Shown here: positions 6,322 to 14,168 of the stretch, one piece after another
Position numbering within the stretch: position 1 is the first letter of the stretch
Layout of the letters: the number at the start of each line of letters is the position of its first letter
Source: CAZRUA01 sp964603125
GTDB taxonomy: Bacteria > Bacteroidota > Bacteroidia > B-17B0 > Aurantibacillaceae
Direction: 5' to 3'
DNA: 14,734 nucleotides
NCBI GenBank assembly: GCA_964603125.1
Contig: CAZRUA010000087.1
Span: 1 to 14,734 of the forward strand
The notes under the pieces: generated by a model
Databases searched by the model: none
The model's input: only the letters and a program-made list of their open reading frames with translations
What the model was told of the DNA's origin: nothing
Program-made: the position numbers and the translations under genes

Positions 6322-6345
6322 AAACCATTTTAATCTGAATGGTTT
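6322..6345. repeat. 8-bp hairpin just upstream of the methyltransferase start
   Basis: AAACCATT and AATGGTTT are perfect inverted arms with an 8-nt loop. On the minus strand they end two bases before the ATG at 6320, so in the mRNA the hairpin would sit on the ribosome-binding region of that start. It favours the ATG at 6293 or suggests translational control. Confidence 0.4.
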
Positions 6346-6396
6346 ATTTGAATTGAACTTTTGAACTTAATAATTAAAAACTTAAGCCCAAGCGAG

Positions 6397-6404
6397 CAAA
6401 AGTA
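6397..6404 (-). promoter_or_regulatory. Putative -7 promoter box for the methyltransferase
   Basis: TACTTTTG on the minus strand fully matches the Bacteroidota -7 box TAnnTTTG, about 77 bp before the ATG at 6320. The matching -33 box is poor: CCTG at roughly the right spacing, or a T run closer in. Confidence 0.4.
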
Positions 6405-6515
6405 ACACTTTTTAGCAAAAAACAGGTTTTTATTCGCGATAATTGAGTTTTCATTCCATCATTCAAAATAAAACAAAACTTATGTTAAACAAGCCGCAAA
6501 CACAATCTTTTTTAA

Positions 6516-6523
6516 TATATTCG
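6516..6523 (+). promoter_or_regulatory. Putative -7 promoter box for the rightward operon
   Basis: TATATTCG matches TAnnTTTG at seven of eight positions and lies 17 bp before the ATG at 6541. No convincing -33 box is seen. It would drive the small membrane protein, YfhO and the following genes. The rest of the 220-bp divergent region is AT-rich, with an 8-bp direct repeat (TTGAACTT twice, 6353-6368). Confidence 0.35.
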
Positions 6524-6540
6524 TGTCTTAAAAATTAAGC

Positions 6541-6750
6541 ATGTCAGATGTAATTTGGGTATTAATCATTACTTGGATTGTTTATCAATTATACAACTCA
6601 TTTAAGGGTTCAACTTATGTTTATAATAAAACAGAAAACCATCATTATCACCAAACTAATGAAGGTAAAACAACCATTGATACCAATACCAATCATAAAT
6701 CAAAATCAAACGATAACTCGGAGTATGTTGATTACGAAGAGATAAAATAA
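6541..6750 (+). CDS. Small membrane protein, DUF4834-like
   Basis: A 69-aa protein with one N-terminal membrane helix (about residues 4-20) followed by a polar, His/Asn/Lys-rich cytosolic tail. The closing EYVDYEEIK and the GKTTID segment resemble the C-terminal signature of DUF4834 proteins, small single-helix proteins of Bacteroidota with no known function; this assignment is from memory and not certain. Normal start, 22 bp before the YfhO-like gene, so probably its cotranscribed partner. It may be a membrane adaptor, but nothing in the sequence proves that. Confidence 0.7.
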   Translation: MSDVIWVLIITWIVYQLYNSFKGSTYVYNKTENHHYHQTNEGKTTIDTNTNHKSKSNDNSEYVDYEEIK

Positions 6751-6772
6751 TTCTAATAAAAAAACAATCTAT

Positions 6773-9508
6773 ATGAAGTTCGATTCTAAAAAAATATTGC
6801 CTTATGTAATCGCTATTGCCCTTTTTGCAGCAATTAGTTCTATTTTCTTTTCTCCCATTTTTGACGATAAAGTTATAGCTCAAGGTGACGTTAGAAATTT
6901 TAAAGGAATTAGTAAAGAGATAACTGATTATCGTCAAAACCACACCAATGAGCCTCTTTGGACTAACAGTGCTTTTGGAGGGATGCCTGCGTACCAAATT
7001 TCAATTTTATATAAATCTAACTTTTTGCAATACATTGATAGCGCATTAAAATTATGGTTACCACATCCAATTGGAATTGTATTTTTATACTTCTTTGGTT
7101 TCTTCATTCTTTTAAGATGTCTTAAAGTTAACCCTTGGCTTGCCATTGCTGGTGCCGTTTTGTATGGTTTTTCATCATATTATTTTATTATCCTAGAGGC
7201 AGGACATAATACAAAAGCCTTGGCCCTAGCCTACATGGCACCTTTATTAGGCTCTATTTTACTTACCTTAAGAGGTAAAATATGGCTTGGAGGTGGTTTA
7301 ACAGCCTTATTTACAGGGTTAGAATTATATGCAAATCACTTACAAATTACTTACTATTTGTTTATGCTGGTTGCAATTATTGTTTTTTGCCAAGCTACTT
7401 ATGTTATTGTAAAACACTTTGTACCAAGCATTGATACTGATGCAAACGAAGACAAAGTAACTATTGGAAGTTTTACGAAAAGCTTAGTTGTATTAGCTTT
7501 TGCTGCCATTATTGGTGTGTTGCCTAACATCACCAATTTATGGGCGACTTACGAATATGGAAAATATTCAACACGTGGTAAATCAGATTTAACTATTGCA
7601 GCCAATACAAAAGACGATTCAAAAAACAAAACAAGCGGTTTGGATAAAGATTATGCTACACAATGGAGCTATGGAGTGGATGAAACATTTACATTGTTAA
7701 TTCCAAACTTTAAAGGTGGCGGAAGCGGTGCAATTGGAAGTCCTGCTAACGAAAAAGCATTAGATGATGATAGAATTACACAACGCGATCAAGTTGCAGG
7801 AAGTAACGCTTATTTTGGAACCCAACCATTTACATCTGGCCCGGTTTACATTGGTGCTATAGCCATTTTCTTATGCATCGTTGGTTTATTTGTATTAAAA
7901 GGCCCGTTGAAATATGGACTTGTTATCGGAACTGTTTTAACCATTGCTTTATCTTGGGGTAAAAACTACATGGGACTTACAAATTTCTTTATGGACCATG
8001 TTCCAGGTTATAACAAGTTTAGAGCTGTTTCAATGATTTTAGTTGTTGCAGAATTAACAATTCCTTTATTAGCCATATTAGCTATTGACAAGTTAATCAA
8101 ATCGAAAGATTCATTAAGCGAAGGTTTTGAATTGTTTATTAAGCGAATTAAATTCAAATTCACCTTAATGCAAGTGCTAATTATTTCATTTGCTTTAACA
8201 GGAGGATTTGCAGCATTGGCTTACGTTGCACCAACAATGGTAAATACATTTGCAGCTGATCAATATAGAAGTGATGGAAAAGGTGGAGCTGTTTTAGTTA
8301 CAGAAGCTAACGAAGAAATTCAACAAACATTAAATCAGAAAAAGCAATACGAAGAAATAGTGCAATCTGGAAAAATAGCTGCATACCCAAAAGAGCAACA
8401 AGAGCAAATTATGGGTTTAGTGGAATACCCAGAGGCGCAATTAAAATCGGTAATCAATCAGAAATATGAGCAAATTAAAATTGCTCGTCAAAATATTTTT
8501 AAAGCTGATGCTGGAAGAACTTTTATTTTCATCTTGCTAGCCTTAGTCATTTTAGTGCTTTATGCAAAATCAATGATTAATGAAATTTTATTAGCAAGCA
8601 TTTTAGGCGTATTCTTTATTGCAGATATGTGGCCAATAGCTACCCGTTATATTAATGATGAGAGTTATGTACAAAAAGCTGCAGATGAAATACCTTACGA
8701 CATGACTGATGGGGATTCAAAAATACTTGCTGACACTGATTTAGACTATCGTGTTTTCAAATTAGGTAATCCGTTTAACGATGCTAGCTGTAGCTACTTC
8801 CATAAATCAATTGGAGGTTATCATGGTGCTAAACTAAAACGTTATGCCGAGGTAATTGATTTTTATTTAGATAGAGAGCATCAATTGTTAAGTTCAAATC
8901 TAAATCCTGCTTTGCCTGATAGCATGAAAGAGTTTATTTTTAAAAACACACCTGTGGTAAATATGTTAAACACAAAATACATTTTACAAAATGGCAACGC
9001 AATTAAAAATCCTTTAGCTTATGGAAATGCTTGGTTTGTGAAAGACGTGAATTTTGTAGCTAATGCGGATGCAGAAATTACAACCTTAGGGAAAGTAAAT
9101 CCAAGATATACAGCTGTTGTAAACCAATCTTATAAAGAGAAAATTGGTAGCTTCACAAATAATGACGCCAACGCAACGATTAAATTAACTTCGTATGAAC
9201 CGAACTATTTAATTTATCAAACAAAATCAAACGAAGATAAACTAGCTGTATTTTCTGAAATATATTATCCAAAAGGTTGGAACGCTTATATAGATGGTCA
9301 ACTAACCGACTATGTAAACGCAGATTATATTTTAAGAGCAATGAAAATACCTAAAGGTGACCATAAAATTGAATTTAAATTTGAGCCTAGTGTATACAAT
9401 ACTGGAGAAACGATTTCATTGATTGGTTCAATTTTGTTGATTATTGCATTAGGTGGTGGTATTTATGTTGGATTAAAAAAATCGAAAGAATCAGAAATAA
9501 CAGCATAA
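6773..9508 (+). CDS. YfhO-like multi-pass membrane protein
   Basis: A 911-aa integral membrane protein of the YfhO type, with a GT-C glycosyltransferase-like layout. An N-terminal helix (8-30) is followed by a long first loop with AQGDVRNFKG (36-45) and NSAFGGMPAYQ (65-75). Then come helices at about 100-118, 122-140, 150-166, 172-210, 236-255, 357-375, 380-398, 418-440 and 465-488. A charged helical extramembrane segment (about 495-575) precedes two further helices (about 580-615), a large soluble region (about 620-880) and a last helix (about 885-905). EAGHNTKALALAYMAP (142-157) and YYPKGWNAYIDGQ near the C terminus are typical of Bacteroidota homologues. B. subtilis YfhO is implicated in lipoteichoic acid glycosylation; the role here is unknown, and lipid-linked sugar transfer at the outer face of the inner membrane is inferred. 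It ends 2 bp before the NeuB-like gene. Confidence 0.88.
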   Translation: MKFDSKKILPYVIAIALFAAISSIFFSPIFDDKVIAQGDVRNFKGISKEITDYRQNHTNEPLWTNSAFGGMPAYQISILYKSNFLQYIDSALKLWLPHPIGIVFLYFFGFFILLRCLKVNPWLAIAGAVLYGFSSYYFIILEAGHNTKALALAYMAPLLGSILLTLRGKIWLGGGLTALFTGLELYANHLQITYYLFMLVAIIVFCQATYVIVKHFVPSIDTDANEDKVTIGSFTKSLVVLAFAAIIGVLPNITNLWATYEYGKYSTRGKSDLTIAANTKDDSKNKTSGLDKDYATQWSYGVDETFTLLIPNFKGGGSGAIGSPANEKALDDDRITQRDQVAGSNAYFGTQPFTSGPVYIGAIAIFLCIVGLFVLKGPLKYGLVIGTVLTIALSWGKNYMGLTNFFMDHVPGYNKFRAVSMILVVAELTIPLLAILAIDKLIKSKDSLSEGFELFIKRIKFKFTLMQVLIISFALTGGFAALAYVAPTMVNTFAADQYRSDGKGGAVLVTEANEEIQQTLNQKKQYEEIVQSGKIAAYPKEQQEQIMGLVEYPEAQLKSVINQKYEQIKIARQNIFKADAGRTFIFILLALVILVLYAKSMINEILLASILGVFFIADMWPIATRYINDESYVQKAADEIPYDMTDGDSKILADTDLDYRVFKLGNPFNDASCSYFHKSIGGYHGAKLKRYAEVIDFYLDREHQLLSSNLNPALPDSMKEFIFKNTPVVNMLNTKYILQNGNAIKNPLAYGNAWFVKDVNFVANADAEITTLGKVNPRYTAVVNQSYKEKIGSFTNNDANATIKLTSYEPNYLIYQTKSNEDKLAVFSEIYYPKGWNAYIDGQLTDYVNADYILRAMKIPKGDHKIEFKFEPSVYNTGETISLIGSILLIIALGGGIYVGLKKSKESEITA

Positions 9509-9510
9509 TT

Positions 9511-10533
9511 ATGAGCGAGCAAAAAAAAGTATTTATAATTGCTGAAGCGGGTGTTAATCATAATGGCGATATTAATATTGCATACCAATTAATTGATAAA
9601 GCCAAAGAAATTGGTGTGGATTGCGTTAAATTCCAAACGTTTAAGGCCGAACAAATAGTTACTGCAACATCGCCAAAAGCTAATTATCAAATGGAGGTTA
9701 CTGATAAAACAGAATCTCAATTTGACATGTTAAAAAAACTTGAACTTCAAAAAGAAGATTTCAGAAAACTAAAAGATTATTGTCAAAAAGTAGGGATACA
9801 ATTTTTATCCACACCATATAACCCCGAGGACGCAGATTTATTGAATGATTTAGGGGTTGAAGCTTTTAAAATTGCTTCTGGTCAATTAGTTGAAATACCC
9901 TTTTTACAATATGTTGCCAAGTTTAAAAAACAGATGATTATTTCAACAGGAATGGCAACTATGAGTGAAGTTTTTGATGCTGTTACTGCAATACGCGCTG
10001 TTGGAAACAACGATATTATTGTTTTACAATGCAACACTGATTACCCAAGTAGAATTGAAGATACAAATATATTAGCCATGAACGTTATGGCTGATGCACT
10101 TGATGTGGAAGTTGGTTATAGCGACCATGTTCCAAATAATTATGCTTGCTTTGCAGCTGTAGCTCTTGGCGCAACGGTTATTGAAAAACATTTTACTTTA
10201 GATAAAAACATGCCTGGCCCTGATCATTCTTGTTCACTTGAACCGCATGAATTTTCTGAATTAATTGATGGAGTTAGAAATATTGAAAAATGTTTAGGTA
10301 CAGGAGTTAAAACGCCTAGTGAGAGAGAAATAAAAAACACTTACGGTATGCGACGTAGTTTAGTTGCCCGTGAAGATTTAAAAGCAGGAACAGTTATTAC
10401 AAAAGAACATCTAGGTTATAAACGCCCTGCTAATGGTCTTTCGCCAAACATGGAAAATGCTATAATTGGAAAAACATTACGCTCCGACTTAAAGAAAGAC
10501 GAAGCCTTTACCCTATCCTCAATTAATTTTTAA
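9511..10533 (+). CDS. neuB: NeuB/SpsE-type nonulosonic acid synthase
   Basis: Cytosolic synthase of 340 aa that condenses a hexosamine-type sugar with phosphoenolpyruvate to make a nine-carbon sialic-type acid. An N-terminal TIM barrel (about 1-265) carries IIAEAGVNHNGD (9-20), VKFQTFKAEQIVT (39-51), FLSTPYNPED (98-107), KIASGQL (120-126), STGMAT (145-150), CNTDYPS (174-180), and the manganese-binding histidines H206 (YSDH) and H227 (EKHFTLD). A C-terminal SAF/antifreeze-like domain (about 279-340) includes RRSLVAREDLKAG and GLSPN. CNTxYP resembles legionaminate- or sialate-type synthases more than pseudaminate ones, but the product is not settled. The partners (CMP transferase, epimerase) are not in this window. 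It is coupled to its neighbours by gaps of 2 and 1 bp. Confidence 0.93.
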   Translation: MSEQKKVFIIAEAGVNHNGDINIAYQLIDKAKEIGVDCVKFQTFKAEQIVTATSPKANYQMEVTDKTESQFDMLKKLELQKEDFRKLKDYCQKVGIQFLSTPYNPEDADLLNDLGVEAFKIASGQLVEIPFLQYVAKFKKQMIISTGMATMSEVFDAVTAIRAVGNNDIIVLQCNTDYPSRIEDTNILAMNVMADALDVEVGYSDHVPNNYACFAAVALGATVIEKHFTLDKNMPGPDHSCSLEPHEFSELIDGVRNIEKCLGTGVKTPSEREIKNTYGMRRSLVAREDLKAGTVITKEHLGYKRPANGLSPNMENAIIGKTLRSDLKKDEAFTLSSINF

Positions 10534-10534
10534 A

Positions 10535-11371
10535 ATGCAAATAGCAATAAGTTCATTAGCTTTTATTGGTAAATCACCCGAAAAAATCGTTGAAATAGCC
10601 AAAAAACATAACTATTGCATTGAATTTAGTTCAGGGATGCCACATCGTGATGATATGGAGACATTTTTTTTAAATGCTCCTATTAAGCGTTATGCGCATA
10701 ATTATTTTCCTGCCCCAAAAATTCCATTTGTTCTAAATTTAGCCAGTTCCAATAAAGATATTAGAACAACCTCTATAAATCACTGCATCAGAGGAATTCA
10801 ACTTTCCGAAAAAATTGGTGTTGAGTTTTTTAGTGCGCACGCGGGGTTTTGTGTTGACCCCAAACCCGATGAGTTAGGTCGTGAATTAGGTAAAATTGAA
10901 CATATAGACAGAAAATTGCATTGGGAAATATTCCTAGAAAGTGTAAATACTGTGTTAGAAAAAACAAAACTTGCAGGCATTGATTTTCTAATTGAAAACA
11001 ATGTTCTTGCAAAAATGAACGTGTATGCAGATGGCACAAATCCTTTGCTATGTGTAGAAGCGGAAGAAATGAATAAACTGTGTTTAGAAATAAACAACAA
11101 GCGATTAAATTTACTTTTCGATACAGCACATTTCAAAGTTTCGGCCAACACATTAAACTTCGACTTAGATAACGAGTTCAAAAAAATAAAAAATATTAAG
11201 TGTATACACCATAGCGACAATGAAGGTGTTTACGACAATAACCTAATATTTGATGAGAACTATTGGTTTAAAAAACACATCCACAACTTCAAAACCATTT
11301 TACATGTTATAGAAGTAAAAAAAGTTGAACCACCAGCTATCGAAAAGATGTTGGATATATTAGAGAAATAA
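10535..11371 (+). CDS. TIM-barrel sugar phosphate isomerase/epimerase-like protein
   Basis: A 278-aa protein of the AP-endonuclease-2/xylose-isomerase-like TIM-barrel superfamily. Candidate metal ligands sit at the expected strand ends: H102 (FSAHAGF), E154 (LIENNVL), D196 and H199 (LLFDTAHF), H225/H226 and D228 (IHHSDNEG), and E260 (HVIEVKK). The start one base after the neuB stop and the close spacing suggest that it acts on a sugar in the same pathway, for example an isomerisation or epimerisation step feeding or using the NeuB product. An endonuclease role is less likely, given the context. The exact substrate is unknown. Confidence 0.8.
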   Translation: MQIAISSLAFIGKSPEKIVEIAKKHNYCIEFSSGMPHRDDMETFFLNAPIKRYAHNYFPAPKIPFVLNLASSNKDIRTTSINHCIRGIQLSEKIGVEFFSAHAGFCVDPKPDELGRELGKIEHIDRKLHWEIFLESVNTVLEKTKLAGIDFLIENNVLAKMNVYADGTNPLLCVEAEEMNKLCLEINNKRLNLLFDTAHFKVSANTLNFDLDNEFKKIKNIKCIHHSDNEGVYDNNLIFDENYWFKKHIHNFKTILHVIEVKKVEPPAIEKMLDILEK

Positions 11372-11400
11372 GTTATTTTAGTAAGTAGAAATCATAGCGT

Positions 11401-13419
11401 ATGAAATACTTAAAATTCATAATTGTGTTTTTCACAATTAATTTCGAAGTTCATGGTCAACTCTATGTTGATACATACGCAGGAACTGGAATTCAAGGAT
11501 TTGTAAATGGCGACACTAGTGTTGCTCAATTATATTGGCCTTATGGAGTTGCAACAGACAATAATAATAATGTTTACGTAGCTGATGCATTTAATCACTG
11601 TATTAGAAAGGTATCACCAAATGGTCAAGTAACTACTGTTGCTGGTAATGGAACTCCTGGTTTTACAAATGGCAATGGAACTTCTGCGACCTTTAATACA
11701 CCAACAGGTATTTTTGTGGCACCCAATGGTAAAATATATGTTGCAGACAATCTTAATAATGCTATCAGAGTAATAGATCAACTTGGAAATGTAACAACAG
11801 TTGCTGGCAGCGGAGCACAAGGTTATTCAGACGGTCCAGCAAATTCAGCTGAATTTTACGAACCAAAAAGTTTAACAGTAGATGCCAATGGTATTGTTTA
11901 TGTGGCAGATTATGAAAATCATACAGTCCGTAAAATACAAGGCGGCATGGTGAGCACATTAGCAGGAAATGGTGTAGCTGGTTTTGTTAATGGAACTGGG
12001 ACGGCTGCTAGACTTAACAGACCAAGAGATATTGTTATTGATGTCAACGGCAACTTATTTGTTACCGATTTAATGAATCATTCTATTAGAAAAATAACTC
12101 CATCAGGAGTTGTAACTACATTTGTAGGAAACGGAATAGCAGGGAATACAAATGGCAGTGGAACATCTGCACAATTAAGCACCCCAACAGGTATTACTAT
12201 TGACAATTTGGGAAACTTCTATGTATCAGATGCCGTAACACCCAAAATAAGAAAAATAACTTCGAGTGGTCAAGTTAGCACTTACGCTGGATCAGGTAAC
12301 TATGGGTATTTCGATGGCCCATCTTCCTCAGCAAAATTAACACTTTTACAAGATGTTGCAATTAATTCACAAGGTGAAATACTGATTGGAGACAGAGATA
12401 ATAATCGGGTTAGAATTATTAAACAACAAAATACAAATTCAGTTTTAACAATCAACAACACAAATATCATCAGTAATGTAAATTGCTTTGGAGGCAACAA
12501 TGGTTCAGCTTCAGTAAATATTTCTGGAGGAACTGCTCCGTATTCTTATTTATGGATGCCCAGTGGGCAAAATACAGCCATCGTTAATGGTTTAACAGCT
12601 GGCACCTATACAGTAACTATTACTGATGCAAATTCAACTGTAGTAACTACAAATGTCACCATAACTCAAGCGCAACAGTTAAACGCGCAAATTACAGGAG
12701 ACTCACTTGTTTGTGGAAACGGAATAGCTCATTTAATTGCAAGTGTTACTGGTGGAACGCCTAATTACATTTACAACTGGAATAATAACCAGTACAACAC
12801 ACAAAATATTTCGCCAAATATTAGTCAAGCAACGGCTATTAATCTCATTGTAAGCGATTCTAAAGGCTGCTCGGATACTGTTATAAAAACAATTAATCAA
12901 ATAAATTCTAGCACGGCGAATTTCAATTTTGAAAGTGTCAATTGTTCGAACACTTATAAATTTGTTAATTTATCAACGAACTCAATTTACAATTTTTGGA
13001 ATTTCGGTGATGGATACATTAGCAATGTAACCGAACCTAACCATGCTTTTGCTTCAAATGGAACATATAATATAAGTCTAATAACAAATCAAGGTACCCA
13101 ATGTGCCGATACTTTAATCAAACAAGTACAAATTTTAAATTCAGTATTAAACGAATCAGCTATTCCAAATGTTTTCACTCCCAATAATGATGATATAAAT
13201 GATATTTACGAATTAAAATTACCCCATTGTGATGTTTATACTCTAAGTATTTATGATAGATGGGGATTATTAATATTCTATACAGACGATGCAGCTCATG
13301 TATTTTGGAAAGGAAAAGATACCAGCGGTGATAAAGTTGTTGATGGACTTTATTTTTACGTACTAGAAAACAAATCGGGTTTAAAACTAAAAGGAAACAT
13401 AACCGTGTTTCAAAAATAA
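11401..13419 (+). CDS. Secreted NHL-propeller protein with SprB repeat, PKD and T9SS C-terminal domain
   Basis: A 672-aa exported protein. A signal peptide (1-19, cleaved before Q20) is followed by six NHL-type units of about 52-55 residues (about 22-76, 77-130, 131-182, 183-237, 238-291, 292-342), each with an AGxGxxGxxNG-like opening and a YVAD-like strand; six units would close a six-bladed beta propeller. Then come a SprB-type repeat (about 355-422, NCFGGNNGSA and GTYTVTITDA), an Ig-like region (425-497), a PKD-like domain (505-577, NFWNFGDG) and a gliding-motility-associated C-terminal domain (588-672). The last has PNVFTPNNDDINDIYEL, YDRWG, and GLYFYVLENKSG. That domain marks type IX secretion across the outer membrane. 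The protein is therefore probably on the cell surface or released; ligand binding through the propeller is inferred. The gene starts 29 bp after the isomerase gene and ends 2 bp before the methyltransferase. Confidence 0.92.
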   Translation: MKYLKFIIVFFTINFEVHGQLYVDTYAGTGIQGFVNGDTSVAQLYWPYGVATDNNNNVYVADAFNHCIRKVSPNGQVTTVAGNGTPGFTNGNGTSATFNTPTGIFVAPNGKIYVADNLNNAIRVIDQLGNVTTVAGSGAQGYSDGPANSAEFYEPKSLTVDANGIVYVADYENHTVRKIQGGMVSTLAGNGVAGFVNGTGTAARLNRPRDIVIDVNGNLFVTDLMNHSIRKITPSGVVTTFVGNGIAGNTNGSGTSAQLSTPTGITIDNLGNFYVSDAVTPKIRKITSSGQVSTYAGSGNYGYFDGPSSSAKLTLLQDVAINSQGEILIGDRDNNRVRIIKQQNTNSVLTINNTNIISNVNCFGGNNGSASVNISGGTAPYSYLWMPSGQNTAIVNGLTAGTYTVTITDANSTVVTTNVTITQAQQLNAQITGDSLVCGNGIAHLIASVTGGTPNYIYNWNNNQYNTQNISPNISQATAINLIVSDSKGCSDTVIKTINQINSSTANFNFESVNCSNTYKFVNLSTNSIYNFWNFGDGYISNVTEPNHAFASNGTYNISLITNQGTQCADTLIKQVQILNSVLNESAIPNVFTPNNDDINDIYELKLPHCDVYTLSIYDRWGLLIFYTDDAAHVFWKGKDTSGDKVVDGLYFYVLENKSGLKLKGNITVFQK

Positions 13420-13421
13420 CT

Positions 13422-14168
13422 ATGACAACAAAAGAAAATCAAGAGTATCTTGATGCTTATCAAAAAGACAAGGATTTCTTCGAAAAATATTATCAAAAAC
13501 ACTTAGCTAACAAGTCTGAGCAACATAAGCTTATTGAAAAAATCTTAAAAAGTAATTTTCCAGAAAAAAAAGACAAAATAGCAGATTTTGCTTGCGGCTC
13601 AGGGACACTTAGCTATCATTTGCAAGAGCTATTTCCTGCTTCTCAGTTTATGGTGAGCGACTTTTCTGAAAGCGCCATAGAGTTAGCGAAAAAAAATCTT
13701 GCCCAATTTAACAATGTTACTTTTTCAATTGACTCTGTTTACGATATCAAAAAAGATGACAATTCATTTGATATTGTTTTTATGTGGCAAACTTTATTGG
13801 ATTTAGATAAACCTGAATTAGCCATATCTGAGCTAACAAGAGTCTGCAAGCCTGGTGGTAAAATTTATATTTGCTCATTATTTAATTTGCATCACGATGT
13901 AGATATTTACACCAACTTTCTCGATCACACTCTTCAATCAGGAAAAGAAGGAATTTTTTTACAATACAATACAATTAGCGCATATACTATTAATAAGTGG
14001 TTAAGTGGTAAAGTAACTGAACATAAGTTTCATGAATTTTTACCTGAAATTGATTTTCATTACGAAGGACGGGGAATAGGAACATTTACTGAACAAGCTC
14101 CAACGCGTAGAATTCAAATTTCGGGTGGCATGTTAATGAATTGGGCAATATTGGAAATAACAAAATAA
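13422..14168 (+). CDS. Class I SAM-dependent methyltransferase
   Basis: A 248-aa class I methyltransferase. Motif I is IADFACGSGTLS (53-64), followed by the acidic residue after strand 2 (MVSDFSES, 77-84), SVYDIKKDDNSFDIVFMWQTL (105-125, motifs II-III) and ELTRVCKPGGKIYICSLF (137-154). The C-terminal part (RGIGTFTEQAPTRRIQISGG, 217-236) is specific to a group I cannot name. It has no membrane segment. The stop TAA overlaps the prmC start by one base, so translation of the two may be coupled. Small-molecule or sugar substrate is inferred only from the neighbours. Confidence 0.85.
   Translation: MTTKENQEYLDAYQKDKDFFEKYYQKHLANKSEQHKLIEKILKSNFPEKKDKIADFACGSGTLSYHLQELFPASQFMVSDFSESAIELAKKNLAQFNNVTFSIDSVYDIKKDDNSFDIVFMWQTLLDLDKPELAISELTRVCKPGGKIYICSLFNLHHDVDIYTNFLDHTLQSGKEGIFLQYNTISAYTINKWLSGKVTEHKFHEFLPEIDFHYEGRGIGTFTEQAPTRRIQISGGMLMNWAILEITK

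Noticed and set aside
6353..6368. Tandem TTGAACTT direct repeat as an operator
   Set aside because: Only two 8-bp units in AT-rich DNA and no partner site; too weak to call.
6656..6997. Minus-strand open frame overlapping the small membrane protein and the start of the YfhO-like gene
   Set aside because: It lies opposite well-supported genes, has no recognisable domain and has low-complexity, shadow-like composition.
10798..11220. Two overlapping minus-strand open frames inside the TIM-barrel gene
   Set aside because: Both are antisense shadows; the plus-strand protein has conserved metal ligands and tight operon spacing.
11614..12500. Minus-strand open frames and DNA-level repetition inside the NHL protein gene
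   Set aside because: The repetition comes from six protein repeats of about 160 bp with diverged sequence, not a CRISPR array or tandem DNA repeat; the antisense frames follow from it.
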